This document shows, piece by piece, positions 16,783 to 27,239 of a stretch of 41,391 nt of DNA. The notes below the pieces were generated by a model. That model was not told the origin of the DNA and did not search any database. It saw nothing but the letters and a program-made list of their open reading frames with translations. This DNA is from HGM04593 sp045630965 (GTDB lineage Bacteria; Bacteroidota; Bacteroidia; Bacteroidales; Bacteroidaceae), in NCBI GenBank assembly GCA_045630965.1, contig JAZQTU010000010.1, positions 1-41,391 of the forward strand, read 5' to 3'. How positions within the stretch are numbered: position 1 is the stretch's first letter; the number at the start of each line of letters is the position of its first letter. Position numbers and translations under genes: made by a program.

Positions 16783-19098
16783 ATGAAAAAAAAATTATTC
16801 TGGCTTATGGCTGTTGGTTTCGGCATAATGTCATGCAGTGACAACAGTTACACAGCGAACTATCGTGTGGTACCATTGCCACAGGAAATCAATTCTACTC
16901 AAGAAGGGGAATTCATCCTTGACAAAAACACACAAATTGTCTATTCAGGAAATGAACAGATGAAGCGTAATGCAGAATTCCTTGCAGAGTACATCAAAGA
17001 GAAAACATCTTTCGAACTGACTGTCACCGACAATGCTGCAAACAATGTTATTACGTTGACAACCGGCGAAGCAGGTGAAAATCCCGAAGGTTACAAGCTC
17101 ACAGTCAACAGCAAAGGCATAACAGTTACTGGTTCAACCGAAGCCGGTGTTTTCTACGGAGTACAGACACTGAGAAAGGCTATTCCATTCAGCGAAGGAA
17201 AGAGTGTCGCATTGCCAGCCGTTGAAATCAACGACTACCCCCGTTTTTCATACCGCGGTGCCCATCTCGATGTTTCACGCCACTTTTTCAGCACAGATTC
17301 TATCAAGCGCTTTGTTGACATGCTGGCATTGCATAACATAAACCGTTTTCACTGGCACCTTACCGATGACCAGGGCTGGCGCATTGAAATAAAGAAATAC
17401 CCCAAGTTGTCTACTATTGCCGCAGAGCGTGACGAGACAGTCATAGGCAAGAACTCAGGTGTATACGACGGCATTCATTATGGTCCTTTCTTCTACACAC
17501 AGGAAGAGTGCAAAGAGATTGTTGAATACGCTGCAGAGCGTCACATCACTGTAATTCCTGAAATAGACCTTCCCGGCCACATGCAGGCTGCTGTAGCAGC
17601 ATATCCACAGTATGGATGCACAGGAGGCCCCTATGAGGTATGGAAAATGTGGGGTGTGTCTGACAACGTACTCTGCGCCGGCAATGACGAAACACTCAAG
17701 TTCATCGAAGACGTGCTTGAAGAGGTTATTGCAATATTCCCTTCTGAATATATCCACATCGGAGGTGACGAATGTCCTAAAGACCAATGGCAAAAATGTC
17801 CCAAGTGCCAGGCGCGTATAAAGGCACTCGGAATAAAAGGAGACCACAAGCACAGTGCAGAGATGTACTTGCAGAGTTTTGTAATTTCTCACGCAGAAAA
17901 ATTCCTGAACAGCAAGGGACGCCAGATTATCGGCTGGGACGAGATTCTCGAAGGTGGACTTGCTCCTAATGCTACAGTTCACTCATGGAGAGGTATTGAT
18001 GGCGGAATTGAAGCAGCAAAACAGGGACACGATTGCATTATGTCACCAAACAATTTCCTCTATTTCGACTATTACCAGACAATATATACCGATGAGGAGC
18101 CTCTTGCAATTGGAGGATATGTTCCGGTAGAAAAGGTCTACAGCTTTGAGCCAATGCACGAATCTTTGACACCTGAACAGCAAAAGCATATCATTGGTGT
18201 ACAGGCAAATCTCTGGACAGAATATGTACCGACATACAGCCACGTTGAATATATGGAACTGCCACGTATGGCAGCCCTGTGCGAAGTACAGTGGTGCAAG
18301 CCTGAGAACAAGGACTTTAATGACTTCAGACAACGTCTGTTGCCTCTCCTCAAGATATATGACGCAAAGAACTACAACTATGCAAAACATATTCTTGACC
18401 TTGAGGAAAAATTCACTACAGACATTGAAAAAGGCGTGATAAGAGTTGAGTTCAAGACACTTGACAACTGTCCGGTATACTACACTCTTGACGGCAGCGA
18501 GCCTACTGAAGCTTCAACACGTTACACAGGAGAGATTGAGATAAGCAATACCTGCACATTGAAAGCCAAAGGTATTAGAGAGAATGGAGCAACACGCACA
18601 TTCAGCGAGGACATATCATTCAACAAAGCAACAGCAAAGCCTATCACATTCTTGCAGCCGGTACACAAGAACTACACCTTCAATGGCCCTATCACCCTTG
18701 TAGACGGCTTGAAAGGAACACCAAACTACCGCACAGGACGTTGGCTTGGATTCAGCGAAAATGATTTCGAAGCCGTAATAGACCTTAAAGAGGCAACAGA
18801 AATCAAGAATGTGACATTCAACACAAGCGTTGACAAAAGCGATTGGGTATTTGATATAAAAGGCATCAAGATTTCAGTGTCTGATGATGGCGAAAACTAC
18901 AATGTCCTTATGGATGAAGCTTGCCCATTATTGACTAATGAATCTCCTAATATCATATATACCCACTCATTTGACATTGAGCCTACAACAACACGTTTTG
19001 TAAAGATAATGGCACTTGTTGAGCACAGCATTCCTGAATGGCACCCTGCTGTTGGCAAACCTGCATGGATATTCATCGATGAGATTGAGATAAACTGA
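16783..19098 (+). CDS. beta-N-acetylhexosaminidase lipoprotein (GH20)
   Basis: The 771-residue lipoprotein (lipobox IMSC, Cys18) removes terminal N-acetylglucosamine or N-acetylgalactosamine from glycans at the cell surface or in the periplasm. A GH20b domain (about 25-150) leads to the catalytic barrel (about 150-500). The barrel carries HWHLTDDQGWRIE and the catalytic Asp-Glu pair D329-E330 in IGGDECPKDQW. The C-terminal part has a chitobiase/hexosaminidase C domain (about 540-605, YYTLDGSEPT) and an F5/8-type carbohydrate-binding domain (about 640-771). It is monocistronic, between the repeat and a terminator. Host mucin or N-glycan degradation is likely but inferred. Confidence 0.95.
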   Translation: MKKKLFWLMAVGFGIMSCSDNSYTANYRVVPLPQEINSTQEGEFILDKNTQIVYSGNEQMKRNAEFLAEYIKEKTSFELTVTDNAANNVITLTTGEAGENPEGYKLTVNSKGITVTGSTEAGVFYGVQTLRKAIPFSEGKSVALPAVEINDYPRFSYRGAHLDVSRHFFSTDSIKRFVDMLALHNINRFHWHLTDDQGWRIEIKKYPKLSTIAAERDETVIGKNSGVYDGIHYGPFFYTQEECKEIVEYAAERHITVIPEIDLPGHMQAAVAAYPQYGCTGGPYEVWKMWGVSDNVLCAGNDETLKFIEDVLEEVIAIFPSEYIHIGGDECPKDQWQKCPKCQARIKALGIKGDHKHSAEMYLQSFVISHAEKFLNSKGRQIIGWDEILEGGLAPNATVHSWRGIDGGIEAAKQGHDCIMSPNNFLYFDYYQTIYTDEEPLAIGGYVPVEKVYSFEPMHESLTPEQQKHIIGVQANLWTEYVPTYSHVEYMELPRMAALCEVQWCKPENKDFNDFRQRLLPLLKIYDAKNYNYAKHILDLEEKFTTDIEKGVIRVEFKTLDNCPVYYTLDGSEPTEASTRYTGEIEISNTCTLKAKGIRENGATRTFSEDISFNKATAKPITFLQPVHKNYTFNGPITLVDGLKGTPNYRTGRWLGFSENDFEAVIDLKEATEIKNVTFNTSVDKSDWVFDIKGIKISVSDDGENYNVLMDEACPLLTNESPNIIYTHSFDIEPTTTRFVKIMALVEHSIPEWHPAVGKPAWIFIDEIEIN

Positions 19099-19123
19099 TA
19101 AGAATCACAAATCAATCATTAAA

Positions 19124-19170
19124 ACGAAAACAGAGGTGTGTTGCAGTCTGCAACACACCTCTGTTTTCGT
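19124..19170. terminator. long perfect hairpin after the hexosaminidase gene
   Basis: The 23-bp arms at 19124-19146 and 19148-19170 are perfect reverse complements around one base. The right arm ends in CTGTTTTCGT. It overlaps the earliest in-frame start of phoH (19138), which argues for a later phoH start. Confidence 0.85.
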
Positions 19171-19192
19171 ATCCTCAAATTACATATAAAAT

Positions 19193-19223
19193 TTTGCCAT
19201 AAGAGGATTATTGACTATCTTCG
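19193..19223 (+). promoter_or_regulatory. predicted promoter of the phoH-purC-ubiE-aroE unit
   Basis: TTTG at 19193-19196, a 19-nt spacer and TATCTTCG at 19216-19223 fit the Bacteroidetes -33/-7 consensus with one mismatch. It lies 20 nt before the chosen phoH ATG. Confidence 0.55.
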
Positions 19224-19242
19224 CGGAAGAAAAAATAGAATA

Positions 19243-20196
19243 ATGATTGAACGGTATATTACTCTCGACGGCATTGACCCTGTAGGATTTTACGGTGCAG
19301 GAAACGTACACCTGCAGATGTTGAAAAGACTCTATCCCAAGTTGCGTATTGTTGCGCGTGACAATGTAATAAAGGCTATGGGTGACGAAGAGGAACTTGA
19401 CCGTTTCAACAAGGTTGTGGAACTGCTTGTTGAGTACTGCAATAAATACAACAGCCTTAACGAAGAGGCTATAATTGATGCTGTAAATGGCAAGAAGGGT
19501 GACAAGGGCAATGACAGCAATGTCATTGTATACAACATAAACGGCCGCCCTATCTATCCTCGCACCGAGAACCAGTGTAAACTTGTCGAGGAGTACAAGA
19601 AGAACGACATGCTGTTCGCCATTGGACCTGCAGGAACAGGAAAGACCTATACAGCGATAGCACTTGCTGTAAAGGCTTTGAAAAACCGCGAGATAAGAAA
19701 AATCATATTGAGCCGTCCTGCGGTAGAAGCCGGCGAAAAGCTCGGTTTCCTTCCCGGTGACATGCGTGATAAGATTGACCCGTACCTGCAGCCATTATAT
19801 GATGCCCTTGAAGACATGATACCAATGGCAAAACTTAAGGAGCACATGGAGAACAATGTAATACAGATAGCTCCTCTGGCATTTATGCGTGGCCGTACAT
19901 TGAACGATGCAGTAGTGATACTTGACGAAGCACAGAACACTACCCCACAGCAGATCAAGATGTTCCTTACCCGAATGGGCATGAACACCAAGATGATAAT
20001 TACCGGCGACTTGACACAGATTGACTTGCCTCAACATAACAGTTCCGGTTTGTCGCATGCGCAAAAGGTTCTGCGTGGTGTTCCGGGTATAGGGTTCGTT
20101 ACAATGAGCAAGAAGGATATTGTACGCCACAAGCTTGTGACACGCATTGTGGATGCATACGAAAAGCATGAAAAAGAAAATAGAAATCAAAACTAA
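19243..20196 (+). CDS. phoH: PhoH family ATPase
   Basis: The frame extends upstream to 19138, but that start lies within the terminator and upstream of the predicted promoter. The ATG at 19243 gives 317 residues starting MIERYITLDG. The P-loop is GPAGTGKT (128-135) and the Walker B is VVILDEAQN. PhoH-like proteins are cytoplasmic NTPases linked to RNA metabolism and phosphate response; their exact role is unsettled. The N-terminal region resembles the PhoL type. purC follows after 12 nt. Confidence 0.93.
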   Translation: MIERYITLDGIDPVGFYGAGNVHLQMLKRLYPKLRIVARDNVIKAMGDEEELDRFNKVVELLVEYCNKYNSLNEEAIIDAVNGKKGDKGNDSNVIVYNINGRPIYPRTENQCKLVEEYKKNDMLFAIGPAGTGKTYTAIALAVKALKNREIRKIILSRPAVEAGEKLGFLPGDMRDKIDPYLQPLYDALEDMIPMAKLKEHMENNVIQIAPLAFMRGRTLNDAVVILDEAQNTTPQQIKMFLTRMGMNTKMIITGDLTQIDLPQHNSSGLSHAQKVLRGVPGIGFVTMSKKDIVRHKLVTRIVDAYEKHEKENRNQN

Positions 20197-20208
20197 AAAC
20201 ATACAACT

Positions 20209-21153
20209 ATGGCTAAAGCACTTACAAACACCGAATTCAAATTCGAAAATCAGAAAAACGTATATCATGGCAAAGTACGCGACGTTTATACAATAGGCGA
20301 CGACAAATTGGTAATGGTTGCAACAGACCGTATATCAGCCTTTGACGTCGTATTGCCTAAAGGTATTCCTTTCAAAGGACAAATGCTCAGCCAGATAGCA
20401 GCAAAGTTCCTTGATGCGACAACAGATATCTGCCCCAACTGGAAACTCGCTACTCCCGACCCAATGGTTACAGTAGGTGTAATGTGTGAAGGCTTCCCTG
20501 TTGAGATGATTGTACGTGGATACCTATGCGGTTCAGCATGGCGTGCATACAAGAGCGGAGTACGTGAGATTTGCGGAGTTAAACTCCCTGAGGGCATGCG
20601 TGAGAATGAAAGATTCCCAGAGCCTATCATCACTCCAACAACAAAGGCTGAAATTGGCGAGCATGATGCAGATATCTCAAAAGAAGAGATCCTGGCACAG
20701 GGCCTTGCTACTCCAGAGGAGTATGCTTTGCTTGAGAAATACACTCTCGCTCTCTTCAAGCGCGGAACAGAGATTGCAGCAGAACGCGGTCTCATCCTCG
20801 TTGATACAAAGTATGAATTTGGAAAGCACAACGGTACAATATACCTGATGGATGAGATTCATACTCCCGACAGCAGCCGTTACTTCTACGCAGAGGGTTA
20901 TCAGGAGAAATTCGAGAAAGGCGAGCCACAGAAGCAGCTTTCTAAGGAGTTTGTACGCGAATGGCTCATGGACAACGGTTTCCAGGGCAAAGAGGGACAA
21001 CAGGTTCCTGAAATGACCGATGAGATTGTTGAAAGCATCAGTAACCGTTACATTGAACTTTTCGAAAACATTACAGGTGAGAAGTTCATCAAGGAGGAGT
21101 GCGAGGACATCAATGCACGCATTGAGCAGAACGTAAAGAATTATCTTGGATAA
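20209..21153 (+). CDS. purC: phosphoribosylaminoimidazole-succinocarboxamide synthase
   Basis: The 314-residue enzyme joins aspartate to CAIR with ATP in purine synthesis. It opens with the NVYHGKVRDVYTIGDDKLVMV segment of the ATP-binding lobe. ATDRISAFD, the PVEMIVRGYLCGSAWRAY loop and LVDTKYEFGKHNG in the SAICAR synthase core are intact. It is longer than the E. coli enzyme (about 237) and of the length usual in Bacteroidetes and yeast-like forms. Its stop codon abuts the ubiE start. Confidence 0.96.
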   Translation: MAKALTNTEFKFENQKNVYHGKVRDVYTIGDDKLVMVATDRISAFDVVLPKGIPFKGQMLSQIAAKFLDATTDICPNWKLATPDPMVTVGVMCEGFPVEMIVRGYLCGSAWRAYKSGVREICGVKLPEGMRENERFPEPIITPTTKAEIGEHDADISKEEILAQGLATPEEYALLEKYTLALFKRGTEIAAERGLILVDTKYEFGKHNGTIYLMDEIHTPDSSRYFYAEGYQEKFEKGEPQKQLSKEFVREWLMDNGFQGKEGQQVPEMTDEIVESISNRYIELFENITGEKFIKEECEDINARIEQNVKNYLG

Positions 21154-21888
21154 ATGGGTTACAGACACGAAGAGGTCAAGCCTTACCGCGACACCGAAGA
21201 CAAGCGTAGTCAGATTGAGGAGATGTTTGACAACATCGCTCCCGAATATGACAAGTACAACTACATCGTGTCTATGAACCTTGACAGAATATGGCGCAGA
21301 CGCGCCATATTGTCGTTAAAGGCATACCACCCGAGTAACATACTCGATATAGCTACCGGAACCGGAGATTTGGCGATATTGATTAATAAAATTCTTGCAC
21401 CGGAAAGCATTACAGGATGTGATATTTCGGAAGGCATGATGCGGGTCGCAAAAAAGAAATGCGAAAAAAGAGGGATGACCAATATCAAGTTTGAAAAGGA
21501 AGACTGCACATCACTATCCTACCCCGACAATTCCTTTGATGCAGTAACATCATCGTTCGGAATACGCAATTTCCAGCATCTTGACAGAGCATTGGGAGAG
21601 ATATGCCGCGTACTGCGTCCTGGAGGACACCTTGTAATACTTGAATTGTCTTCACCATCGCGTTTCCCAATGAAACAGCTGTTCCCTATTTATGCAAAAT
21701 ATATAATGCCACAACTTGGATATATGTTTTCCAACGACAAAAAGGCATACCAATATTTGCCCGATTCCATAGCGGCATTTCCACAAGGAGAACAGATGAA
21801 AGAGATACTTGAAAAGATTGGATTCAAGAATGTAACATTCCGTCGCTTTGCAGGCGGAGTATGCACTTTTTATTTAGCTGAAAAATGA
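21154..21888 (+). CDS. ubiE: demethylmenaquinone methyltransferase
   Basis: The 244-residue class I SAM methyltransferase performs the last step of menaquinone synthesis. The SAM loop is LDIATGTGDLAI (about 64-75). The family signatures YDKYNYIVSMNLDRIWRR and SFGIRNFQHLDRALGEICRVLRPGG are present. Because Bacteroidales use menaquinone, MenG is the functional name. The start ATG follows the purC stop without a gap, and the end overlaps aroE by 4 nt. Confidence 0.95.
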   Translation: MGYRHEEVKPYRDTEDKRSQIEEMFDNIAPEYDKYNYIVSMNLDRIWRRRAILSLKAYHPSNILDIATGTGDLAILINKILAPESITGCDISEGMMRVAKKKCEKRGMTNIKFEKEDCTSLSYPDNSFDAVTSSFGIRNFQHLDRALGEICRVLRPGGHLVILELSSPSRFPMKQLFPIYAKYIMPQLGYMFSNDKKAYQYLPDSIAAFPQGEQMKEILEKIGFKNVTFRRFAGGVCTFYLAEK

Positions 21889-22631
21889 AAAAATACGGAA
21901 TTATAGGATATCCTTTGGCACAGTCGGCATCACCGGCATTCTTCAATGGCAAATTCAAGAATGAAAACATAGATGCCGAATATATTCCATTTGAAATCGA
22001 GAGCATAGAGGAATTGCCTGATATAATTGCCAGACACCCTGAACTTTGCGGCTTCAATGTCACAATACCATATAAGCAGAAAGTCATGCAATACTTGAGC
22101 GGCATCAGTGACGAGGCAAGAGATATTGACGCTGTTAATGTTGTAAAAGTTACTCACGACAACAATGGCAAGCCACAGTTACATGGCTTCAACAGCGACG
22201 TGATTGGCTTCACACGTTCAATAGAAGAGCTTGTAAAAGGCAAGCACGATAAAGCGCTGATATTGGGTACCGGAGGCGCATCAAAAGCCATAGCATACTC
22301 TCTAAAGCAACTAGGCATTGAATACATTTTCGTTTCACGCAATGCCGGTAACGGAAGAATTGCATATAGCGACCTGACCAAGGAAATTATGGAGAGCCAC
22401 ACACTTATAGTAAACTGCACTCCATTAGGAATGGTAGGACATGGCATTGACCAATGCCCGGATATTCTATACCAACATATAGGCGAAAGACATCTTTTAT
22501 ACGACATCGTATATAACCCAGAGAACACACTCTTCCTACAGAAAGGAGCAGCTCAAGGAGCAACAACCAAAAGCGGATATGAGATGTGGTACTTACAGGC
22601 ACTCGCCTCCTGGGAGATTTGGAATAAATAG
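21885..22631 (+). CDS. aroE: shikimate dehydrogenase
   Basis: The 248-residue NADP enzyme reduces 3-dehydroshikimate. The shikimate-binding SXS motif (SAS, about 14-16), the NVTIPYK segment with catalytic Lys64, D105 in GFNSD, and the dinucleotide loop GTGGASKA (128-135) are present. The C-terminus GYEMWYLQALASWEIW matches the family. The start overlaps the ubiE stop (ATGA). A second, truncated copy of the last 118 codons lies at 27373-27732. Confidence 0.95.
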   Translation: MKKYGIIGYPLAQSASPAFFNGKFKNENIDAEYIPFEIESIEELPDIIARHPELCGFNVTIPYKQKVMQYLSGISDEARDIDAVNVVKVTHDNNGKPQLHGFNSDVIGFTRSIEELVKGKHDKALILGTGGASKAIAYSLKQLGIEYIFVSRNAGNGRIAYSDLTKEIMESHTLIVNCTPLGMVGHGIDQCPDILYQHIGERHLLYDIVYNPENTLFLQKGAAQGATTKSGYEMWYLQALASWEIWNK

Positions 22632-22660
22632 AAAATGCCGGCATTGCCGGCATTTTCTAT
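22628..22660. terminator. bidirectional terminator after aroE
   Basis: The arms at 22628-22643 and 22645-22660 are perfect complements (GCCGGCA core) around one base, overlapping the aroE stop. It can also stop the convergent barrel gene ending at 22676. Confidence 0.85.
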
Positions 22661-22675
22661 TTGATATCACATATA

Positions 22676-24055
22676 TTATTTACGTTTACCCAAAGGCATT
22701 GTAAGACCAAAGGTTATGTGCGAGTTCAGGTCATTGACAGGTATATACTGTGGAGTAACCTTGGTTATCATGTAATCGCTTCCCACAAAGAAGTGGCAGC
22801 AGAGGACATGTATATTGAACAACCATCCGAAGCTCTGGCCATAAGTTGTATAACCGTAGTTAACCGAAGCCTCAAGCCACTTCAATGGTGAGAGGTTTAC
22901 ATATCCGCGTGCCTGATATGTCTTGAAGCAGTCGAAAGTAGAGAAGCGCTTTGAATACATTGCACCAACAGACAAACGCTTGTAGAAAGGCATATTATAT
23001 TCAAGACCAAGATACATTGTTGGGTTTAGGTTTGTAATCTGTGATGATGAGCCTTCGTAATTGAATTCAATCATTTTGGCAGCATCTGTACCCAAAGTTT
23101 CAAGTTCTTTCTCAAGTGTTGCATCCATGTTATTGTAATCGATTTCGTCGAAACCGTCAAACTCAACTTTTGCGTCGGTACTCTGCGCCTTCATCATGTG
23201 GTTCCATTTGATGTAGCCAAGATCCACAACAGATGCCGACAGAGTCAAACCGGGAACAATATGATTCATGTCGTAGGTAACACCAAGGTCTACACCAAAA
23301 CCTGATGCATCGGGAGTTGATATACTTCCCATTTTGAAACCATTGATTACATCCTCCTCATCCATTGTAACATTCGCTTCGCAATAAAGCGCAGCTTGTG
23401 CTCTTGCATGGCTCTCAACCATCCAACGGTCTTCACTGAACTCAACATTCAACTTATCAACAGTAATGTCAGCATGTGCCAGACCTACGAGATATTTGGC
23501 ATTTACACCCAAACGGAAGCCCTTGAAGATGTCATGAGAATATCCCAATGTAAATGCGGCATAGTTCATTGTATTGATATTTATACCCGAGAAACTGTAG
23601 TGGTCCTCCTGAAGGCCCTTCTTGGCAAATTCAAAGAATCCCTTAGGCAACATCATCGACAATGATGAATGCATAGAGATACCCAAAGAGGTATATCCAC
23701 CAAACATACGGAATCCCACACCTAACAATGAATTTTCAAATTCAAAGCCTAATCTTGCATAATCGGGCAGACCTCCCAAGAAATCGTCCTGAGAGACCTT
23801 ACCGCTCATAAATGTGGCAAGTTTGCCATCTTCTGTAGGATAAAGGAAATTTGCCAAGCCAATATTTCCCTTTGTACCAAATGAGATGTTACCTATAGGA
23901 AGAGATAAATATCCGCGTTCAGCCTTCATGGCTGGGTTAAGTTTGTAATTGTAGTATGTACCGTCAAGGAAATATGCCGAAGTAGCAGTCTGCGCCATAC
24001 TTACAGACGACATTGCAGCAAACAAAGCTACTATTATATATTTTACTCTTTTCAT
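22676..24055 (-). CDS. DUF5723 family outer-membrane beta-barrel protein
   Basis: The 459-residue protein has a signal peptide ending at SMAQ and a long series of amphipathic beta strands (GYLSLPIGNISFG, LGLEYNMPFYKRLSVGAMYSK, ASVNYGYTTYGQSFGW), closing with HITFGLTMPLG. This matches the DUF5723 barrel family of Bacteroidetes. The barrel probably lies in the outer membrane. Function unknown. It is 17 nt after the large lipoprotein gene, so the two form one unit, and both lie between the two aroE 3' ends. Confidence 0.85.
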   Translation of the reverse strand: MKRVKYIIVALFAAMSSVSMAQTATSAYFLDGTYYNYKLNPAMKAERGYLSLPIGNISFGTKGNIGLANFLYPTEDGKLATFMSGKVSQDDFLGGLPDYARLGFEFENSLLGVGFRMFGGYTSLGISMHSSLSMMLPKGFFEFAKKGLQEDHYSFSGININTMNYAAFTLGYSHDIFKGFRLGVNAKYLVGLAHADITVDKLNVEFSEDRWMVESHARAQAALYCEANVTMDEEDVINGFKMGSISTPDASGFGVDLGVTYDMNHIVPGLTLSASVVDLGYIKWNHMMKAQSTDAKVEFDGFDEIDYNNMDATLEKELETLGTDAAKMIEFNYEGSSSQITNLNPTMYLGLEYNMPFYKRLSVGAMYSKRFSTFDCFKTYQARGYVNLSPLKWLEASVNYGYTTYGQSFGWLFNIHVLCCHFFVGSDYMITKVTPQYIPVNDLNSHITFGLTMPLGKRK

Positions 24056-24072
24056 ATACTTCTTATAAAAGG

Positions 24073-27000
24073 TTATTCACTAATTTCACCAAGTTCGCTA
24101 AAATCGACCTCTATGTCACCACCGACTTCAAATACTACATCGGAAATTCTTATACCCTGCGAACCCTTCAATCCTACACCACCTGATACTTCAGCTCCTG
24201 CAGCCTCGATAGAGAACGCAAGTTTTTCGAGTGCAGAAAGATCGGCTTTCTTGCTGCTGATAGCAAATGTAAACTTCTGTGCAGGCTGTTCACTGATGAA
24301 TGTTCCATTCTCATCTACGATATCACCGCCATGACCGGCCATTATCACCAAATCACTGATTGTGATATCCTTGATAACCTTATCATTTGCATCAAGCGGA
24401 GTTACCTTCAGTGTAAGGCCAAGAGGTATTGTGTTGACAATATTCATTTTTGCCTTGAGAGAGACATTGCTAAACATATCGATAGTTTCACCAAGACTCT
24501 CGCTCAATCCTGATATTGTATCACTGTAGCACATATGGAAATCTTCGAACTTCAAAGGAATAAATACCGAATATTCACCTTTGAGCTTTATTGGTTCTGA
24601 AATATCAACATGATGTGTCTGGTCTGTTTTGATGATAGGCTTGACATCAAATGCAATTGAGCTAGGTATCTTCTGCAACAGATTTGCAAGATTCTCTATC
24701 TGTATATTCTTATAGCCAACCTTGTTTACCTTGCTTGTATCGTTTGTCAGGAACAATTTTGTTTCCACAGGTTTCAACTCACCTGTTTCCTCATTGTACT
24801 CGGCCGGAGCAATACTTACTACCTTGCTAATTACTGATGTATCAATTATTTCACCGTTATCATCCTTACCGAGCACCTGCAAATCAATATCAACAGGAAT
24901 ACCTATAGTATTCTCAACCACAAATTCCAATTGAGGCTCAGCTAGTGTAATACCATTGCCCTCTTCCTTCAAGAATGCAAGTTCGTCGCCAAGATCCAGA
25001 TCTATTTCATCTTCAACAGAGTCTATCTGTGCGTTGTATATTCCGTGGAATGTCTTCACCTCAATTTCATCAACAGAGAGCTCTACATTCATGGAGATTT
25101 CATTGAGTTTATTCAACACCTCAGAGTGGAATTCAGTACCCTTGATTGACACATCACCGGTAAACTCTATATCTTTTGAATACTTAAGATATGCTTTGCC
25201 ATCCGACATTTCCGGAACAAGACCATTCTCACCGAACTCATCATTAACAAAATCAATTCCAGAGCAAATCAACTCAAAAGAAAGGTTATTTCCGTTCTGG
25301 TATGGATTATGTTTAGCATCTATTGACAGCAGACCATTCTCATAATTAATATCTACTGCAGAACTGTTTTTTTCTGATTTGCTCAGTTTAAGAAAAGATG
25401 GCAAATTCATATTCACATCAAGAGTGATGTCTGTATTAAGGAAATCAAGACCCAGAATTTCCAAGTCGAACTTCATTGCAACATCATTGGTAAAGTCAAT
25501 GCTTTCAATACGTCCAATTTCACTTGGAACCTCTTCATTCAAAGAAAAATCCACCTTTTCATTCTTTAGAGTTGTATGTATGACATCTGTCACTACAACA
25601 GCATCCTTTACAACAAGATCCGATTTATCCATAGCAAATTTTGCACTCTTCTCCCCTTTCAGTTTTTCAAGAATGTCAACCATTGACTCCATTTCAACAC
25701 CTGCCAATACCAAAGAATCAACTTCAACATCATTTTCGCCATAGACGAACGATACTTTTGCCGAGACATCCAAGTGACACTTGTAGTTATCCTCATCAGT
25801 CTTGTCTACCTCCTTCTCGATTTTAATCTTTTTGATAGCAAGGTCCCAATCTGTTGTAGCAAGTTTAACCAAATCGTATACATAGAATGCATGTTTGTCT
25901 TCTTTGTATTCTATTTTGCTGTTGTCACCACCATAGTATGAAAATTCTTGACTTATCTCAAGATTTTCGGGGAAACTGATTTTGAGGGCATATCCATTCT
26001 CCAAAGAGAAAGGCTCCAACCACTCACTCTCCATATTGGCAGAAAATTTAATATGGCTTTCAGTTTCTTTAAATTCAACATATTTAATACTGTCAATATG
26101 ATTCAGATGATCAAAATCACCTTCAAAATGCATATCTATAGGTTCAAAAGCAACCTTTATATCCTTTGTACTACCCTTTACATCACGGAACGAAAGCGGC
26201 ACATTGAAATTAACGTTGAACTCAAAATCGTCACGTTTCATATCGGCATTCGGTTTCAGTTCACCGTTAACCTTATAGCTTACCGTATATGTGATATCTT
26301 CCTCAATATTAATTTCACCATCGCTTGTCATTGACTCAATACCGGTGATTTCAGAGATATAGAAATCTATTTTTGTAGAATTTCCATTCACAAGAAGGTC
26401 TGTAACGCTTACAGAGTGTCTATCATCTGAAATCTTATATGAACTGGATGATTGTGACAAAAGGAACATTTCCGGAAAAATGATTTCAAAATCGATTTTT
26501 TTCTCGATTTGGCTCAACACATCGGGATGAGTTACAATCACCTCAACCAGAGTACCATTCTCATTATTCTTTGAACCAAGTTGTATGCTTTTGATAGACT
26601 CTATCTGTTCGGGCAGTTCATAACTGAAATTGCAAGGCACTGCCTGCTCTTCAATATCAAATGTTTGAGCAATTTGAATTGCAGGCAACATTTCAGGATC
26701 GAACATATTATTCTCCAACAACCAGAAGAGGTTCTCAAGTTCTGAAGTAATGATAGGCTTGTCCACACTAGACTCCAAAGTTGGAAGCTTGCTGTTCAAT
26801 TCGTCCAAAGAGATAGTTGGAGTCGAGAATTTTGTTTCTTTTGCAGAAGTAGCACCAATATGAACGTCAGACACATTAGCCTCCTTGAAATCATCTATAT
26901 TTATAGACTTTGTTATCGTGTCTATGTTCAATTTTATAGAGTCTATACTCTCCTCTACAGAGATAGAATCCTTCATATTTATACTGTATACTCCATTGGT

Positions 27001-27207
27001 CTTTTCCAGAAGTTCAATTTCATCGATATTCACCAATGAGTCGAGCACGACAGGCTTAAGGCTGCCGACTGGCAATGCAATCTTGTTACCCTCAATTTTC
27101 ACGTCAGTGGCAATCTCCTTATTTGCCAAGTCGTAATTATAGTCTATACAAGAGCAAAAAAAGAATAATGCTCCAAAAAGAGAGCATATAAAAGTTTTTT
27201 TACACAT
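24073..27207 (-). CDS. large surface lipoprotein of unknown function
   Basis: The earliest ATG is at 27219. The ATG at 27207 gives the cleaner lipoprotein signal (MCKKTF...FFFCSC, lipobox FCSC) and 1044 residues. The mature part is acidic and beta-rich, with recurring I.F..N/L.F patterns but no catalytic motif I recognise. Several segments look like serial beta-sandwich modules. It is followed 17 nt later by the DUF5723 barrel gene. A lipoprotein with a large exposed domain next to an outer-membrane barrel suggests a joint surface role, which is inference. A promoter at 27306-27313 would drive both genes. Confidence 0.8.
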   Translation of the reverse strand: MCKKTFICSLFGALFFFCSCIDYNYDLANKEIATDVKIEGNKIALPVGSLKPVVLDSLVNIDEIELLEKTNGVYSINMKDSISVEESIDSIKLNIDTITKSINIDDFKEANVSDVHIGATSAKETKFSTPTISLDELNSKLPTLESSVDKPIITSELENLFWLLENNMFDPEMLPAIQIAQTFDIEEQAVPCNFSYELPEQIESIKSIQLGSKNNENGTLVEVIVTHPDVLSQIEKKIDFEIIFPEMFLLSQSSSSYKISDDRHSVSVTDLLVNGNSTKIDFYISEITGIESMTSDGEINIEEDITYTVSYKVNGELKPNADMKRDDFEFNVNFNVPLSFRDVKGSTKDIKVAFEPIDMHFEGDFDHLNHIDSIKYVEFKETESHIKFSANMESEWLEPFSLENGYALKISFPENLEISQEFSYYGGDNSKIEYKEDKHAFYVYDLVKLATTDWDLAIKKIKIEKEVDKTDEDNYKCHLDVSAKVSFVYGENDVEVDSLVLAGVEMESMVDILEKLKGEKSAKFAMDKSDLVVKDAVVVTDVIHTTLKNEKVDFSLNEEVPSEIGRIESIDFTNDVAMKFDLEILGLDFLNTDITLDVNMNLPSFLKLSKSEKNSSAVDINYENGLLSIDAKHNPYQNGNNLSFELICSGIDFVNDEFGENGLVPEMSDGKAYLKYSKDIEFTGDVSIKGTEFHSEVLNKLNEISMNVELSVDEIEVKTFHGIYNAQIDSVEDEIDLDLGDELAFLKEEGNGITLAEPQLEFVVENTIGIPVDIDLQVLGKDDNGEIIDTSVISKVVSIAPAEYNEETGELKPVETKLFLTNDTSKVNKVGYKNIQIENLANLLQKIPSSIAFDVKPIIKTDQTHHVDISEPIKLKGEYSVFIPLKFEDFHMCYSDTISGLSESLGETIDMFSNVSLKAKMNIVNTIPLGLTLKVTPLDANDKVIKDITISDLVIMAGHGGDIVDENGTFISEQPAQKFTFAISSKKADLSALEKLAFSIEAAGAEVSGGVGLKGSQGIRISDVVFEVGGDIEVDFSELGEISE

Positions 27208-27239
27208 AAAATATATCATTAATTATTTTCTCTGATTTA